Positions 44,021 to 54,062 are shown, counted from the first letter of the stretch. The stretch is 64,000 nt of DNA from Alteribacillus sp. YIM 98480 (GCF_009765375.1 NZ_VTOK01000011.1:124001-188000); one strand, 5' to 3'. A program made the numbers and translations. The notes: a model not told the origin generated them from the letters alone.

Positions 44021-44926
44021 ATGGAGAAAACATTTAATACTCGTTCAATGATTTTTACCTTATACGGAGATTACATCCGCCACTACGGAAATGTAATATG
44101 GATTGGCAGTTTGATCCGTCTTCTACAAGAATTTGGCCACAACGAACAATCCGTGCGTGCTGCAATTTCTCGAATGAGCAAACAAGGGTGGCTCCAGTCA
44201 GAAAAAAAGGGAAATAAAAGTTATTATTCTTTAACAGAGCGTGGACGTAAACGAATGGATGAAGCTGCCGAACGAATTTATAAAATAGAATCTCCTTCTT
44301 GGGACGGGGAATGGCGGATTCTTGTTTATACGATTCCGGAAGAAAAACGCCATATACGGGATGAATTAAGAAAAGAGCTTGTATGGAGCGGTTTTGGATT
44401 ACTCTCTAATAGCTGCTGGATTACTCCAAATCCTTTAGATGAGCAAATCAACAACTTAATTCAAAAATATGAAATTGAAGATTATGTTAATTATTTTCGG
44501 GCCTCTCACGAAGGAATGAAAGACCATCAAAATTTAGTGGAAAATTGCTGGGATTTAGATGAAATCAACGAATTATACTCTCAGTTCATTCAAGATTACA
44601 GCCAAAAATATATCATTGATAAAAGTAAAATTGAAAAAGGAGATATGACCGACGGCAGTTGTTTTGTTGAACGAACCATGCTCGTACACCAATATCGTAA
44701 ATTTTTATTTGTGGACCCCGGGCTTCCCCAAGAATTACTGCCTAAAAACTGGCTGGGTGATTCGGCTGCTGCCCTATTCGCTGACTATTATAAAACACTG
44801 GCAAAACCTGCTAACCGTTTTTTCGAATCAGTTTTTGAACATGGCAATCCTGATGTTCAAAAAGACAATGGTTATGATTTTTTAAACCACCCTTTAATTC
44901 ATAATCATACGAAAGATAACTCATAG
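44021..44926 (+). CDS. paaX: phenylacetate operon repressor PaaX
   Basis: 301 residues. The N-terminal winged helix reads RSMIFTLYGDYIRHYGNVIWIGSLIRLLQEFGHNEQSVRAAISRMSKQGWLQSEKKGNKSYYSLTERGRKRM, typical of PaaX (GntR-like fold), and the remainder matches the PaaX effector and C-terminal domains (PSWDGEWRILVYTIPEEKRHIRDELRKEL). PaaX represses paa genes and is released by phenylacetyl-CoA. The ATG has AAAGGAATGG upstream. It stands alone between repeat F and a terminator. Confidence 0.95.
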   Translation: MEKTFNTRSMIFTLYGDYIRHYGNVIWIGSLIRLLQEFGHNEQSVRAAISRMSKQGWLQSEKKGNKSYYSLTERGRKRMDEAAERIYKIESPSWDGEWRILVYTIPEEKRHIRDELRKELVWSGFGLLSNSCWITPNPLDEQINNLIQKYEIEDYVNYFRASHEGMKDHQNLVENCWDLDEINELYSQFIQDYSQKYIIDKSKIEKGDMTDGSCFVERTMLVHQYRKFLFVDPGLPQELLPKNWLGDSAAALFADYYKTLAKPANRFFESVFEHGNPDVQKDNGYDFLNHPLIHNHTKDNS

Positions 44927-45014
44927 ACAGAGAGGTCACAGCATTTTTACTACCTGAATGAATTTCATCATTCATTTCTATATCATTAAAAACGAACATT
45001 ATGTAAAATTCCCT

Positions 45015-45075
45015 CGCAACCGTTCGATTTTCGCTTCAAGCGGACGCTTTCACCCTCGGGGCACAAGTGCGAATT
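45015..45075 (+). repeat. degenerate repeat related to 33620-33690
   Basis: Contains GTTCGATTTTCGCTTCAA, ACGCTTTCACCCT and GGGGCACAAG, as at 33640-33670. It is in the paaX-paaY gap (44927-45166), which otherwise holds only the terminator at 45125. Confidence 0.55.
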
Positions 45076-45124
45076 GATTCACCTGATAAACCTGCGCTTC
45101 TTTACTATTAAATTTTTAAAAGCA

Positions 45125-45159
45125 AAGAAGGTGCGCCAATAATAAGGTTGCACCTTCTT
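45125..45159. terminator. bidirectional terminator between paaX and paaY
   Basis: AAGAAGGTGC (45125-45134) pairs with GCACCTTCTT (45150-45159), with TTTTT on the plus strand and TTTGCTTTT on the minus strand. It lies between two convergent genes. Confidence 0.85.
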
Positions 45160-45166
45160 TTTATGT

Positions 45167-45697
45167 TTACCTATTTATTTGTTCTAACGTTTCTGTATGC
45201 TGAAATTTTTGTCCTTTTTTAACATACGTCTCAATGGTCTCCTCAATAAGAGCAAGATCTTTATCTGTTAGACTGCGTACCACTTTTCCCGGAGAACCGA
45301 GTACTAATGAGCGAGGCGGTATAACTTTTCCAGAGGGAACAAGAGCATTGGCTCCTATAATAGAATATTCACCTATTTCTGCACCGTCTAATACAGAAGC
45401 ACCCATGCCTACCAGAACCCCCTTTTTTAATGTACACCCATGAACAATAGCACTATGCCCAATAGATACCTCATCTTCAAGAGTTAGAGGAAACTGGTCA
45501 TATAAATGACATACCGTATTGTCTTGAATATTACACCGCTCTCCAATTTTAATTGGCGCTTCATCTCCGCGAAGCACAACGTTAAACCAGATGCTAGATT
45601 CTGCTCCAATCTCCACGTCCCCAATTACTCTGGCTCCATCCGCTACATAAACCGAATCGTGAATGATTGGTGAATGACCTTTATACCGATAAATCAT
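45167..45697 (-). CDS. paaY: gamma-carbonic-anhydrase-like hexapeptide protein (PaaY family)
   Basis: 176 residues of left-handed beta-helix repeats. SVYVADGARVIGDVEIGAESSIWFNVVLRGDEAPIKIGERCNIQDN and VSIGHSAIVHGCTLKKGVLVGMGASV hold the gamma-CA pattern; metal histidines are in CHLYD, IGHSAIVHG. PaaY acts as a thioesterase that recycles CoA from a dead-end product of the PAA pathway in E. coli; other family members are carbonic anhydrases. Position in the cluster and the shared operator at 45721 support the PaaY call. Confidence 0.85.
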   Translation of the reverse strand: MIYRYKGHSPIIHDSVYVADGARVIGDVEIGAESSIWFNVVLRGDEAPIKIGERCNIQDNTVCHLYDQFPLTLEDEVSIGHSAIVHGCTLKKGVLVGMGASVLDGAEIGEYSIIGANALVPSGKVIPPRSLVLGSPGKVVRSLTDKDLALIEETIETYVKKGQKFQHTETLEQINR

Positions 45698-45720
45698 TCA
45701 TTCCCCTCCTTATCTTATCA

Positions 45721-45742
45721 TGTTATACTTTTCAATATAACA
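45721..45742. promoter_or_regulatory. palindromic operator between paaY and nitronate monooxygenase
   Basis: TGTTATA (45721-45727), 8 bp, TATAACA (45736-45742): a perfect 7-bp inverted repeat in the divergent gap. The same half-site occurs at the paaA, ferredoxin and thioesterase promoters, so it is a candidate PaaX operator. Confidence 0.65.
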
Positions 45743-45766
45743 CATTTTAAACGGTGGTGCTTATAT

Positions 45767-46708
45767 ATGAATGATTTAACTAGAATGTTAGAGACTGAAT
45801 TTCCGTTTTTGCAAGGCGGGATGGGAAATGTCAGCCATGTAGATCTTGCCGTTTCTGTTTCAGAAGCAGGAGGGCTTGGAACTTTAGGAGCTGGTACCCT
45901 CTCTCCTTCGGCTTTAGAAAAAATGGTCAAAGAAGTTCGTTTTCGAACAAATAAACCTTTTTCTATCAACGTTCCACTTTCAGTTCACCCAGATGTTCAG
46001 AAAATCTTATCCATTGCTGTACAACACCACGTGCCTGTCGTTTCTTTATCTGCTGGCAATCCCTCTCCTTACATTAAAATGCTAAAAAAAGAGAATATTA
46101 CCGTCATGTGTGTCGTATCAAATCCTTCTCAAGCTTTAAAAGCTGAAAAAGCCGGTGCTGATGTAATCATCGCGGAAGGTTTTGAAGCCGCTGGCATAAA
46201 TGCTAATGACGAATTAACAACGTTTACTTTAATTCCTCAAATAGCGTCAGCTGTTCAGGTCCCTGTAGTGGCTGCAGGCGGTATTGGAGACGGGCGAGGT
46301 TTTTTGGCTGCTTTAAGCTTAGGTGCTCAAGGGGTACAGTTAGGCACTCGTTTAGTTGCTACAGAAGATGCAAAGGTACATTCAAACTATAAGCAGGCTA
46401 TTTGTGAGAGTGATGCGCATAGTACAGTCATTACAGGAAGGCCCTATAAAAAAATTCGACGCCTTCTAAAAACAGCCTACGCAAAACAATTACTCGAATG
46501 GGAAAATAATGAAATGTCCGCAGAGGAATATAATCAAAAAACAAATGAAAGCTATCACATCAAAGGTGCGATCGAAGGGAACCTAACAGAAGGTCACGTT
46601 AATGCAGGCCAAGTATCAAGTTTGATTGAAGACATCCCCACTGTTTCAGAATTATTTAAACGCATGATGAACGAAGCACGCACCGTTTCAAATCAGCTCT
46701 CTTTTTAG
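45767..46708 (+). CDS. nitronate monooxygenase / 2-nitropropane dioxygenase family
   Basis: 313 residues, TIM-barrel FMN enzyme. PFLQGGMGNVSHVDLAVSVSEAGGLGTLGAG at the start, ADVIIAEGFEAAGI near residue 130, VPVVAAGGIGDGRGFLAALSLGAQGVQLGTRLVATEDA near 165-200 are family marks. The family also includes enoyl-ACP reductase FabK-like and other flavoproteins, so substrate is open. I use the ATG at 45767, since the longer frame runs back through the operator and into paaY. Terminator follows at 46771. Co-location suggests a role in aromatic metabolism. Confidence 0.83.
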   Translation: MNDLTRMLETEFPFLQGGMGNVSHVDLAVSVSEAGGLGTLGAGTLSPSALEKMVKEVRFRTNKPFSINVPLSVHPDVQKILSIAVQHHVPVVSLSAGNPSPYIKMLKKENITVMCVVSNPSQALKAEKAGADVIIAEGFEAAGINANDELTTFTLIPQIASAVQVPVVAAGGIGDGRGFLAALSLGAQGVQLGTRLVATEDAKVHSNYKQAICESDAHSTVITGRPYKKIRRLLKTAYAKQLLEWENNEMSAEEYNQKTNESYHIKGAIEGNLTEGHVNAGQVSSLIEDIPTVSELFKRMMNEARTVSNQLSF

Positions 46709-46770
46709 AGAAATACACAAACGTGGAGGATTACACTTCAATATATTCTAATAGCATACGTCACTTTCAG

Positions 46771-46799
46771 GCTGCTTTATAAAAAGCAGCTATTTTTTT
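46771..46799 (+). terminator. terminator after nitronate monooxygenase
   Basis: GCTGCTT (46771-46777) pairs with AAGCAGC (46784-46790) around a 6-nt loop; seven or eight T follow. Confidence 0.82.
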
Positions 46800-46813
46800 C
46801 GTATAAAACTAAA

Positions 46814-47167
<354 letters not shown>

Positions 47168-47185
47168 ATCAGGAGTGTTTAAAAA

Positions 47186-48184
47186 ATGAGTGAAGACAAA
47201 GTATTTGACATGACCATTATTGGTGCTGGACCAGTAGGTCTATTCACTGCATTTTATGCAGGGATGAGGCAAGCTTCTGTAAAATTGATTGACAGCATGC
47301 CAGAAGTTGGCGGCCAGTTATCTGCGTTATATCCTGATAAATATATTTACGATGTAGCTGGTTTTCCAAAAATAAAAGCGAAGGATTTAGTTAATAAGCT
47401 TCACGAGCAAGCCCAAGCTTTTGCCCCGGAAATATGTTTGAATGAATCAGTCGAAAACGTTATTCGTTTAGAAGACGGCATTTTTGAGCTCACTACACCT
47501 AGCGATAAGCATTATTCGCGCAGCATTATTATTACAGCAGGAGCAGGTGCCTTTCAACCACGCAAATTAAAAGTTGATAGAGCTGAACAGTTTGAAGAAT
47601 GCTCCTTGCATTATTTTGTTAAAGACCTTGATAAATTTAAAGGACGCCGCGTTTTAGTATGCGGAGGAGGAGATTCTGCAGTAGATTGGTCTTTGGCCCT
47701 TGAACCAATTGCTAAAGAAGTAACCCTCATTCATCGACGTTCAGCCTTTCGTGCACACGAGCATAGTTTAGAGCTTTTAAAAGAATCTTCAGTACAGATG
47801 AAAACTCCTTATGAAGTTGGTCAAATTATTGGAGAAGATCATATTGAACAAGTCCTAATTAAAGAAGTAAAGGGAGACTCTACCTATCTAGTAGACGTTG
47901 ACGACCTGATTGTGAACTTCGGATTTGTTACTTCTTTAGGCCCATTAAAAACATGGGGACTAGACATTAACAAAAATGCTATTTTTGTTAACCCTAAAAT
48001 GGAAACCAATATACCAGGAATTTATGCAGCTGGTGATGTTTGTACCTATGAAGGAAAAGTAAAATTAATTGCTACTGGTTTTGGAGAAGCTCCCACAGCT
48101 GTAAATCATGCTAAAGCATTCATTGATCCTTCTGCGAAATTGCATCCCGGACATAGTACTAGTTTATTTGCTTCAAGCTCTTAA
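47186..48184 (+). CDS. ferredoxin-NADP reductase, thioredoxin-reductase-like
   Basis: 332 residues. [19 protein letters not shown] near residue 11 binds [20 protein letters not shown] near 157 binds NADPH, and [32 protein letters not shown] near 280 closes the FAD site. There is no CxxC redox pair, so it is the YumC-type ferredoxin/flavodoxin reductase and not a thioredoxin reductase. It is co-transcribed with the ferredoxin. The C-terminal LFASSS extension is short. Confidence 0.92.
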   Translation: MSEDKVFDMTIIGAGPVGLFTAFYAGMRQASVKLIDSMPEVGGQLSALYPDKYIYDVAGFPKIKAKDLVNKLHEQAQAFAPEICLNESVENVIRLEDGIFELTTPSDKHYSRSIIITAGAGAFQPRKLKVDRAEQFEECSLHYFVKDLDKFKGRRVLVCGGGDSAVDWSLALEPIAKEVTLIHRRSAFRAHEHSLELLKESSVQMKTPYEVGQIIGEDHIEQVLIKEVKGDSTYLVDVDDLIVNFGFVTSLGPLKTWGLDINKNAIFVNPKMETNIPGIYAAGDVCTYEGKVKLIATGFGEAPTAVNHAKAFIDPSAKLHPGHSTSLFASSS

Positions 48185-48405
48185 AGATCCGTTTTTAGGA
48201 GCTGTCCCATTAGTCAGTTCTCAGCCAATACAACTGGAATATACTCGCTTTTTTACCCTTAGGACACAAGGGCGACGGTTCAGCCGCCTCTGTGAGAAAC
48301 CCTTCACAGCTGGGAGCTTCACGCTGCCCTGTTTTCCGCAGGAATCTCGTCTATTCCAGTTGCTGGCTGATATTCATCCCCTAACTAATTTTTAGGACAG
48401 CCTCT
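48185..48405 (+). repeat. degenerate Bacillus-type intergenic repeat
   Basis: GAGCTGTCC...GGACAGCC at the two ends (about 48199 and 48393) form an inverted repeat. The inside has TTTTTTACCC-TAGGACACAAGGGCG, CTCTGTGAGAAACCC and TTTTCCGCAGGAATCTCG, a layout common to intergenic repeats of Bacillaceae. GTCAGTTCTCAGCC and GCTGGCTGATATTC also partly mirror each other. No gene is seen. Confidence 0.55.
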
Positions 48406-48452
48406 TAAAATAAATTTTCAAAAAATTATTATAAAAGGAGGACTTTTATTTT

Positions 48453-49826
48453 ATGAAAAAAGAAAGGCAATATGGTGATATCCACCCCGGGATAAAATGG
48501 GGCCCCTTCACCATGAGATTACCAGGGGCCCATATTAACATCACACCCAGCCAGCATATTCAAGGCGGTCTGCTTCTTTTAGCCACCTGTGGGTCTGTCA
48601 CTCCTTTAATGATGCAATTTTTCGAGGTATCTTTTGAAGTGGCATGGACTGTCAGTTTAGTCATGTTATTTTGGGTACTGGCTCAAACCTTTTTATTTGG
48701 TGATGTGTATGCCGCTGGAGCAATAACCTCGGGGCTTCCTTTAACAATCGTTTTTATGAATGCGTTTACACCGGGAGTAGAAGCTATTCACGCGATGTTT
48801 GCTGTTACTTTCATCGTAGCGATTCTTTTCTTTTTCTTTGGGATAACAAAACTGGGAGAAAAATTTAATCGTCTTGTTCCGAATTCATTAAAAGCAGGGG
48901 TTATTATGGGGGCAGCTATTGCAGCTTTTCAATCGGAACTGGATAGACTTCCTGAAATGCCTTTTTCACTGATCACCGCTTGGATCATAGTGCTTATCCT
49001 TATGTTTTCCATACCATTTTCCAAATTGCCTAGTAACAAAATGAAATTATCTGCTACCGCTAACGCTCTTCTCGTAGCATTAATCGGGGGAGGCATTGCA
49101 GGTTTCATAAGTGGAGAAGTACGTTTTGACCTATCCTGGGGCTTCTTTGTTCCGCCAATTGGCGAAACCTTGGCTTCTCTATCTGTATGGTCTATCGGCC
49201 TGCCTTCGTGGGATATTTTCATCGCTGCTATTCCTATTAGTTTAATGATTTATGTGTTGGCATTCGGTGATCTATTGGTTGCACATACTCTGCTCAAAGA
49301 TGCAGACAGCGCTAGAAAAGACGAAAAGATTGATATTAACCCTACACGCAGTCACTATACACTTGCTCTTAGAAACATTGCTCAACTGCTGACGGCTGGG
49401 CCGCTTCTTTGGGTACACGGACCAATATGGACAGGGGTGCAAGTCTTTCTCATAGAACGTTACAAAAAAGGCAGACATGTCATGGATTCTATTTTTACGG
49501 GTCCTTTCAATTTTTATTTATTGGCCATTCCGTTAGGATTACTCCTTCCAATAATCGGTATTATTATGCCTTTATTCCCTGTCGCTCTCTCTGTTACGTT
49601 GTTACTCACGGGTTTTGCCTGTGCATACGTTGCGATGTCGATGGTGGAAAATAATACTTCTCGTGGTGTTGTATTAATTATTGGTATGTTAACCGCTTTT
49701 CAGGGTCCCGCGTGGGGTATGGGAATAGGAATTGTTTTATGTTTGATTCTGATCGGAAAGAAAGAAGAGAAAAACATTTCTGAAGCCAAAGCAGATGAAG
49801 CAGAGCTCGATAAGAAGACAGGCTGA
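48453..49826 (+). CDS. putative membrane transporter in paa cluster (NCS2/SLC23-like permease)
   Basis: 457 residues with about 12-13 membrane helices. The pattern [64 protein letters not shown] resembles xanthine/uracil-type and related permeases (NCS2 superfamily), in which a first half of this kind precedes a core repeat. Purine residues of classical NCS2 motifs are not obvious. Its position after the ferredoxin genes suggests phenylacetate or another aromatic acid as substrate; this is inference. GGAGG precedes the ATG and a strong terminator follows. Confidence 0.68.
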   Translation: MKKERQYGDIHPGIKWGPFTMRLPGAHINITPSQHIQGGLLLLATCGSVTPLMMQFFEVSFEVAWTVSLVMLFWVLAQTFLFGDVYAAGAITSGLPLTIVFMNAFTPGVEAIHAMFAVTFIVAILFFFFGITKLGEKFNRLVPNSLKAGVIMGAAIAAFQSELDRLPEMPFSLITAWIIVLILMFSIPFSKLPSNKMKLSATANALLVALIGGGIAGFISGEVRFDLSWGFFVPPIGETLASLSVWSIGLPSWDIFIAAIPISLMIYVLAFGDLLVAHTLLKDADSARKDEKIDINPTRSHYTLALRNIAQLLTAGPLLWVHGPIWTGVQVFLIERYKKGRHVMDSIFTGPFNFYLLAIPLGLLLPIIGIIMPLFPVALSVTLLLTGFACAYVAMSMVENNTSRGVVLIIGMLTAFQGPAWGMGIGIVLCLILIGKKEEKNISEAKADEAELDKKTG

Positions 49827-49841
49827 AAAACAGTCTTTCAA

Positions 49842-49882
49842 AAACCCGCTGGAAAAATGAAATTTTTTCCAGCGGGTTTTTA
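49842..49882 (+). terminator. terminator of the permease gene
   Basis: AAACCCGCTGGAAAAA (49842-49857) pairs with TTTTTTCCAGCGGGTTT (49863-49879), then more T. Also usable on the minus strand. Confidence 0.9.
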
Positions 49883-49885
49883 GAC

Positions 49886-50105
49886 CTAATATAAGAGTTT
49901 GAGCTTCCCGACTGTCACTGGGAAGCCTCCGTCAACATGCACGATTGTTCCATCTTGAACGTTCAATCCTTTTCCAATTATAATTTTGTACATTATCACC
50001 CATTAAACCAGAATTGAACCAACCGTAAGCATCCGGTTCAAGTTCAATATCTCCAATGAAATGAGCTGGTGCTATATAGGTGGCAGAATTTTTCGTAACT
50101 TTCAT
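49886..50105 (-). pseudogene. truncated, frameshifted gamma-carbonic anhydrase gene
   Basis: From the ATG at 50105 one frame reads MKVTKNSATYIAPAHFIGDIE and on to WFNSGLMGDN; after a frameshift near 50000-49990 another reads IIIGKGLNVQDGTIVHVDGG then FPVTVGK and stops at 49886. Together these are the first two coils of a gamma-CA hexapeptide protein (compare paaY at 45697: WFNVVLRGD...IGERCNIQDN). The last two-thirds are absent. It follows the CitMHS gene by 42 bp in the same direction and ends at the terminator at 49842-49882. Confidence 0.72.
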
Positions 50106-50147
50106 TCAACTTATACAACACGTGACTTTCTCCTCTTTTTTATTGTA

Positions 50148-51512
50148 CTATATTGTAACTAAGCCAAGCAGAATACAAGCCGTTAATAGCAAAATACTAA
50201 GAAGCCACATAGGAAAAATAGAAAATTTAATATGGGCAGCTAAATCCGTTTTTGCTAAACCAATGGCTAGATAAGTTGCTGGAACAAGCGGACTTATATA
50301 TCCAGAAATAGTTGCTCCGACCGCGGAAGCATAAGCGACAGATGTTGCAGGTACACCGTGTTCAGCACCAATTTCTACTAATAAAGATACAAAGGCAAAG
50401 AGATATGCATCAGGCGGTAAAACCATTAATAAAGGAACGGATATAACCCCTATAATAAGGTGTATAAAAGGCCCGATTGCTTCAGGGATGACAGAAATAA
50501 GCCCCGTAGTCATTTCTTCAACCATCCCACTTTCGGATACAATTCCTAAAAAAGCTCCTGCTGCAATTAATATAGTAACGAGAGTAAATGCTTCAAAAGC
50601 ATGGGCACGCATCCGCTCCATTTGCAATTTTCCATTAGGGTAATTAATAACGAGAGCCAGCGCAAAAACAAACATAAATACCGCACTTATTTCGATTTCG
50701 GTGGTAATTAGTGTAGCAATAGTCGCAATAGTAAGAATAAGGTTAAACCACCAAAGTTTCGGTCTTTTTAAATTTGCATCCTCTGACACCTCTGCCTCCT
50801 GCTCTAGAGCCGATGCCAATTCTAATTTCACTTCCGATGCTTCTTCACTCGTGTGTTCCATTGATGAATTTGCAATTCTCTTTTTTTCTTTTTTTCCTAG
50901 ATATACAGCTGTTAATAAGACAGCGGCTATACCAATGATTTGAACGGGAATCAGGGGTACCCACAAAGCACTCGGGTCGATTTCTAATACTACGGCAACT
51001 CGTGCTAATGGCCCGCCCCAGGGAATGAGGTTCATAACACCAGCACTCATAACGACTATTAAAAGTAATATCAGTGGATTCATCTGTAATTTTTTATAGA
51101 CAGGCAAAAGTGCTGGAATGGTAACAAGAAGGGTCGATGCTCCTGTCCCATCCAAATGTGACACCATTGCAATAAAGACAGTTACAATTGCCACTAAAAC
51201 GACATTGCTTCCAGCCATATCTTTTAACTTACCTGTTAAAGGATCAAACAAGCCAGCATCCGACATAATACCAAAGTACAACATCGCAAAAATAAAAAGT
51301 GTTCCCACGTCCATAACTTGTAATATGCCGTCTCCAATAAAACTTCCAATTTCTACAGGACTAACACCTATCATTAAAGCACCAAGAACTGGAACAACAA
51401 TAAAAACCGGCACAGGAGAAACTTTAAAGACCAGCAGTAAAGTAATAATCAATATAAACGTAACAAAACCAACTAATGCTATCACCGGAAATCCCTTTCT
51501 TTTAAAAGTCAT
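50148..51512 (-). CDS. CitMHS family citrate/dicarboxylate-type transporter
   Basis: 454 residues, about 11-12 membrane helices, with a charged loop in the middle (about 215-260). MVSHLDGTGASTLLVTIPALLPVYKKL near residue 115, MNLIPWGGPLARVAVVL near 158, and AGAFLGIVSESGMVEEMTTGLI near 325 fit the CitMHS (metal-citrate:H+ symporter) family. No citrate genes are nearby, so the substrate is open. An alternative start is the GTG at 51485 with AAAGGGA upstream; the ATG at 51512 has no clear ribosome site. Confidence 0.83.
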   Translation of the reverse strand: MTFKRKGFPVIALVGFVTFILIITLLLVFKVSPVPVFIVVPVLGALMIGVSPVEIGSFIGDGILQVMDVGTLFIFAMLYFGIMSDAGLFDPLTGKLKDMAGSNVVLVAIVTVFIAMVSHLDGTGASTLLVTIPALLPVYKKLQMNPLILLLIVVMSAGVMNLIPWGGPLARVAVVLEIDPSALWVPLIPVQIIGIAAVLLTAVYLGKKEKKRIANSSMEHTSEEASEVKLELASALEQEAEVSEDANLKRPKLWWFNLILTIATIATLITTEIEISAVFMFVFALALVINYPNGKLQMERMRAHAFEAFTLVTILIAAGAFLGIVSESGMVEEMTTGLISVIPEAIGPFIHLIIGVISVPLLMVLPPDAYLFAFVSLLVEIGAEHGVPATSVAYASAVGATISGYISPLVPATYLAIGLAKTDLAAHIKFSIFPMWLLSILLLTACILLGLVTI

Positions 51513-51690
51513 TATGTCTGTCTTATACTCTTATCTCATAAAATCAGCCCATCAGTAAACGTTTTCATTTTTAGTTTTACTAGATAACCTTCTAACACTT
51601 TTTAATGTGACTCATGCCAAGTAAACCAATCTTTGTACTTATTTAAGCTTACATTTTATAAATTTTTATTTAAAGTACCAATCTACCTGC

Positions 51691-51731
51691 CTCTAAAGAA
51701 TGTGTCAGTTCATTCTTTAGAGGGTTTTTTT
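51691..51731 (+). terminator. hairpin downstream of CoA-transferase gene
   Basis: CTCTAAAGAATG (51691-51702) pairs perfectly with CATTCTTTAGAG (51711-51722). Seven T follow on the plus strand; on the minus strand, the direction of the neighbouring genes, the T tract is poor. Confidence 0.6.
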
Positions 51732-51779
51732 CAAAGTAATGTCACTTGATAATGAGAAGCATCTTAATTGACTTACAAT

Positions 51780-52943
51780 TTAACTCTCAGAATAGTTTTT
51801 CTTTTTGAGAATCTCTTCATTATGCTGACCTAATTCCGGACCAACCCATTCAATACTTCCTGGTGTTTCTGAAAGTTTCGGCACTACTCCTGGTACCATT
51901 ACTTCTGCTCCATCAGGCAATTGAGCCTTAACTAACATATCCCGAGCTTGATAATGTTCATCGTGTGCGATGTCTTCAATACTATAGATAGGCCCAACTG
52001 GGATTCTTGCTTCGTCCAGTGTTTTTTGGGCTTCTTTTAGTGGATATTTCTTGGTCCACTCCCCGATTACTTGATCCAAATACTCTACTTTTTCTGCTCG
52101 TCCCTGATTTGTAGCATATTGAGGGTCATCCGCAAGGTCTGGCCTTTCTATAGCACGCATAAGGCGTTTAAAAATACTATCCCCATTCCCTGCAATAACC
52201 AAATATTTACCATCCGCACACTCATACGTATTTGAAGGCGCAATTCCAGGTAAAATGGAACCTGTTCGTTCTCTCACCAATCCTTTAAGGTCATACTCCG
52301 GCAGCATTCCCTCCAGAAGTGAAAAGACAGATTCATGAAGGGCAACATCTACGTATTGTCCTTTTCTCATAGGATCTCTATCTCTACTTCTTAAGGCCAT
52401 TAATGTTCCACTCACTGCATACAAAGCAGCTAGAGAATCACCTAGAGGGACCCCGACTCTTACTGGTGGTTGATCAGGTTCTCCAGTTAAGTACCGCAAA
52501 CCGCCAATCGATTCCCCAACACTGCCAAAACCTGCTTTATCTCTATATGGTCCTGTTTGGCCATAGCCTGATATTCTGGTCATAATTATACTTGGATTAA
52601 TCGCTTTTAACGCTTCATAACCAATGTTCCATCTTTCTAAGGTTCCTGGTCGAAAATTTTCTATGACGATATCTGTTTCTTTTACTAATTCTTTAATTTG
52701 CTCTTGCCCCTCTTCGGTACGAAGGTCAATAGTAACCGATTTTTTATTTCGTCCCTGGACACGCCACCACAACGATGTATTGTCATCGTGTAATACACGC
52801 CAGTTTCGTAAAGGATCTCCCTTTTTTGGATCTTCTACTTTAATAACTTCTCCACCAAATTCAGCAAAGATTTTGCCTGCAAATGGAGCAGCAACAAGTG
52901 TACCTAATTCTAGGATTCTAATTCCTTCTAATGGCTTAACCAT
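51780..52943 (-). CDS. CoA-transferase family III (CaiB/BaiF)
   Basis: 387 residues. LEGIRILELGTLVAAPFAGKIFAEFGGEVIKVEDPKKGDP at the start, SVTIDLRTEEGQEQIKELVKETDIVIENFRPGTLERW near residue 70, and YGQTGPYRDKAGF near 128 are diagnostic; the catalytic Asp lies in VPLGDSLAALYA near 166. These enzymes move CoA between carboxylic acids. The acid here is unknown. The gene is divergently or serially controlled with the GntR gene through identical TGTATACA operators. GGAG is close to the ATG. Confidence 0.9.
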   Translation of the reverse strand: MVKPLEGIRILELGTLVAAPFAGKIFAEFGGEVIKVEDPKKGDPLRNWRVLHDDNTSLWWRVQGRNKKSVTIDLRTEEGQEQIKELVKETDIVIENFRPGTLERWNIGYEALKAINPSIIMTRISGYGQTGPYRDKAGFGSVGESIGGLRYLTGEPDQPPVRVGVPLGDSLAALYAVSGTLMALRSRDRDPMRKGQYVDVALHESVFSLLEGMLPEYDLKGLVRERTGSILPGIAPSNTYECADGKYLVIAGNGDSIFKRLMRAIERPDLADDPQYATNQGRAEKVEYLDQVIGEWTKKYPLKEAQKTLDEARIPVGPIYSIEDIAHDEHYQARDMLVKAQLPDGAEVMVPGVVPKLSETPGSIEWVGPELGQHNEEILKKKNYSES

Positions 52944-52972
52944 AATAACAACTCCTTTTTAAATTTTCAGAC

Positions 52973-52984
52973 ATTGTATACATT
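52973..52984. promoter_or_regulatory. candidate GntR operator upstream of CoA-transferase gene
   Basis: ATTGTATACATT, with an 8-bp palindrome TGTATACA, lies 30 bp upstream of the CoA-transferase start. Its reverse complement occurs exactly at 53947-53958 upstream of the GntR gene. Confidence 0.7.
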
Positions 52985-53214
52985 TAACTCCAAACGTTTA
53001 CAATTGTTTCATTATTTAATTGACTCGGCGGGATTTTTTCAACTAATAGCTTTAAATCCCACCTGTGAATTTCCATAAATTTTCATATTAATCTTCTTTC
53101 AAGAATTTCATAATAAAAACTGTTGATGATCGTCTTATCAACTTCACCAATATTCTCTTACCTTAATATTACTCCCGGGTCCTTACGTTAGTCTTTCATA
53201 ATAACCTCCTCTAT

Positions 53215-53907
53215 TTAAAATAAATTTTTCCTTCCATCATATTTTCCATTATCATTTTCTCCATATTTAGATATATAGAACTGATAATCGATTTCGATAT
53301 GTTCCCTCATTTTTTTTTCAGCATCTTCCTCATCACCTTTTTGAATGGCTCTCCAAATATCTTGGTGTTCAATACTTCCTTTTTCTAACCTTTCAGTTAT
53401 ATCAACTATTTTATTTCGATAAAACATGAGTAGTGAATTCAATTGTTTCATCAATTTCTTTAAGTAAGGGTTTCCACTTCCTTCTAAAATTAATTCATGA
53501 AATCTGCTGCTTACTATTTTCAGCTGTTTATAATCTTCTTCCTCAAGTGCCCTAATGTTTTCATTAACTAATTTATTTAGCTCTGCTTTTTTCACCTCAT
53601 TCATTCGTTTAGCAGCTAATGAAGCTGCTGTCGGTTCTAAACTTTTGCGGCATTCGTACAAATATTTAAAATCTGAGTGTAAGGCCTGATACACCCTCAC
53701 TCCCCCTCTTGGATTTACGGAAACCAACCCCTCACTAGTTAACCTTCTTATGGCCTCACGAATCGGGCTTCGGCTGATCTCCGTTTCTTTAGCAATCTTT
53801 TCCTCGATTAACCGTGCGCCAGGCGGGAGTTCCCCGCTGACAATTTTATTAAACAAATAATCATAAGCTTGGTTTTGAAGGGTTTGGGACTGTATAATTT
53901 TTTTCAA
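53215..53907 (-). CDS. GntR family transcriptional regulator (FCD subfamily)
   Basis: 230 residues. The N-terminal winged helix reads YDYLFNKIVSGELPPGARLIEEKIAKETEISRSPIREAIRRLTSEGLVSVNPRGGVRV, and the C-terminal FCD domain (about 85-215) has ECRKSLEPTAASLAAKR and SRFHELILEGSGNPYL, with the metal/ligand histidines RFHELI and HQDIWRAI. It probably controls itself and the CoA-transferase through the TGTATACA palindromes. The effector is unknown. Confidence 0.93.
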   Translation of the reverse strand: MKKIIQSQTLQNQAYDYLFNKIVSGELPPGARLIEEKIAKETEISRSPIREAIRRLTSEGLVSVNPRGGVRVYQALHSDFKYLYECRKSLEPTAASLAAKRMNEVKKAELNKLVNENIRALEEEDYKQLKIVSSRFHELILEGSGNPYLKKLMKQLNSLLMFYRNKIVDITERLEKGSIEHQDIWRAIQKGDEEDAEKKMREHIEIDYQFYISKYGENDNGKYDGRKNLF

Positions 53908-53946
53908 ATGTTTTATCCCTCTCTTTTATTTTTATAATTATCTGAC

Positions 53947-53958
53947 AATGTATACAAT
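53947..53958. promoter_or_regulatory. candidate GntR operator upstream of its own gene
   Basis: AATGTATACAAT is the exact reverse complement of 52973-52984 and lies 39 bp before the GntR start, as expected for self-repression. Confidence 0.7.
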
Positions 53959-54062
53959 TATAGTTCAAATGGAAATATTTATTCTGATTTGTATATTATC
54001 ATAACAGAAGAGGGAATTACAAGTTATTTCCTTCACTATTTGCCTGAGGGGTGCTAATTAAT

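Noticed and set aside
47186-48184. Thioredoxin reductase
   Set aside because: The CxxC redox motif between the two nucleotide sites is absent, and the upstream gene encodes a ferredoxin.
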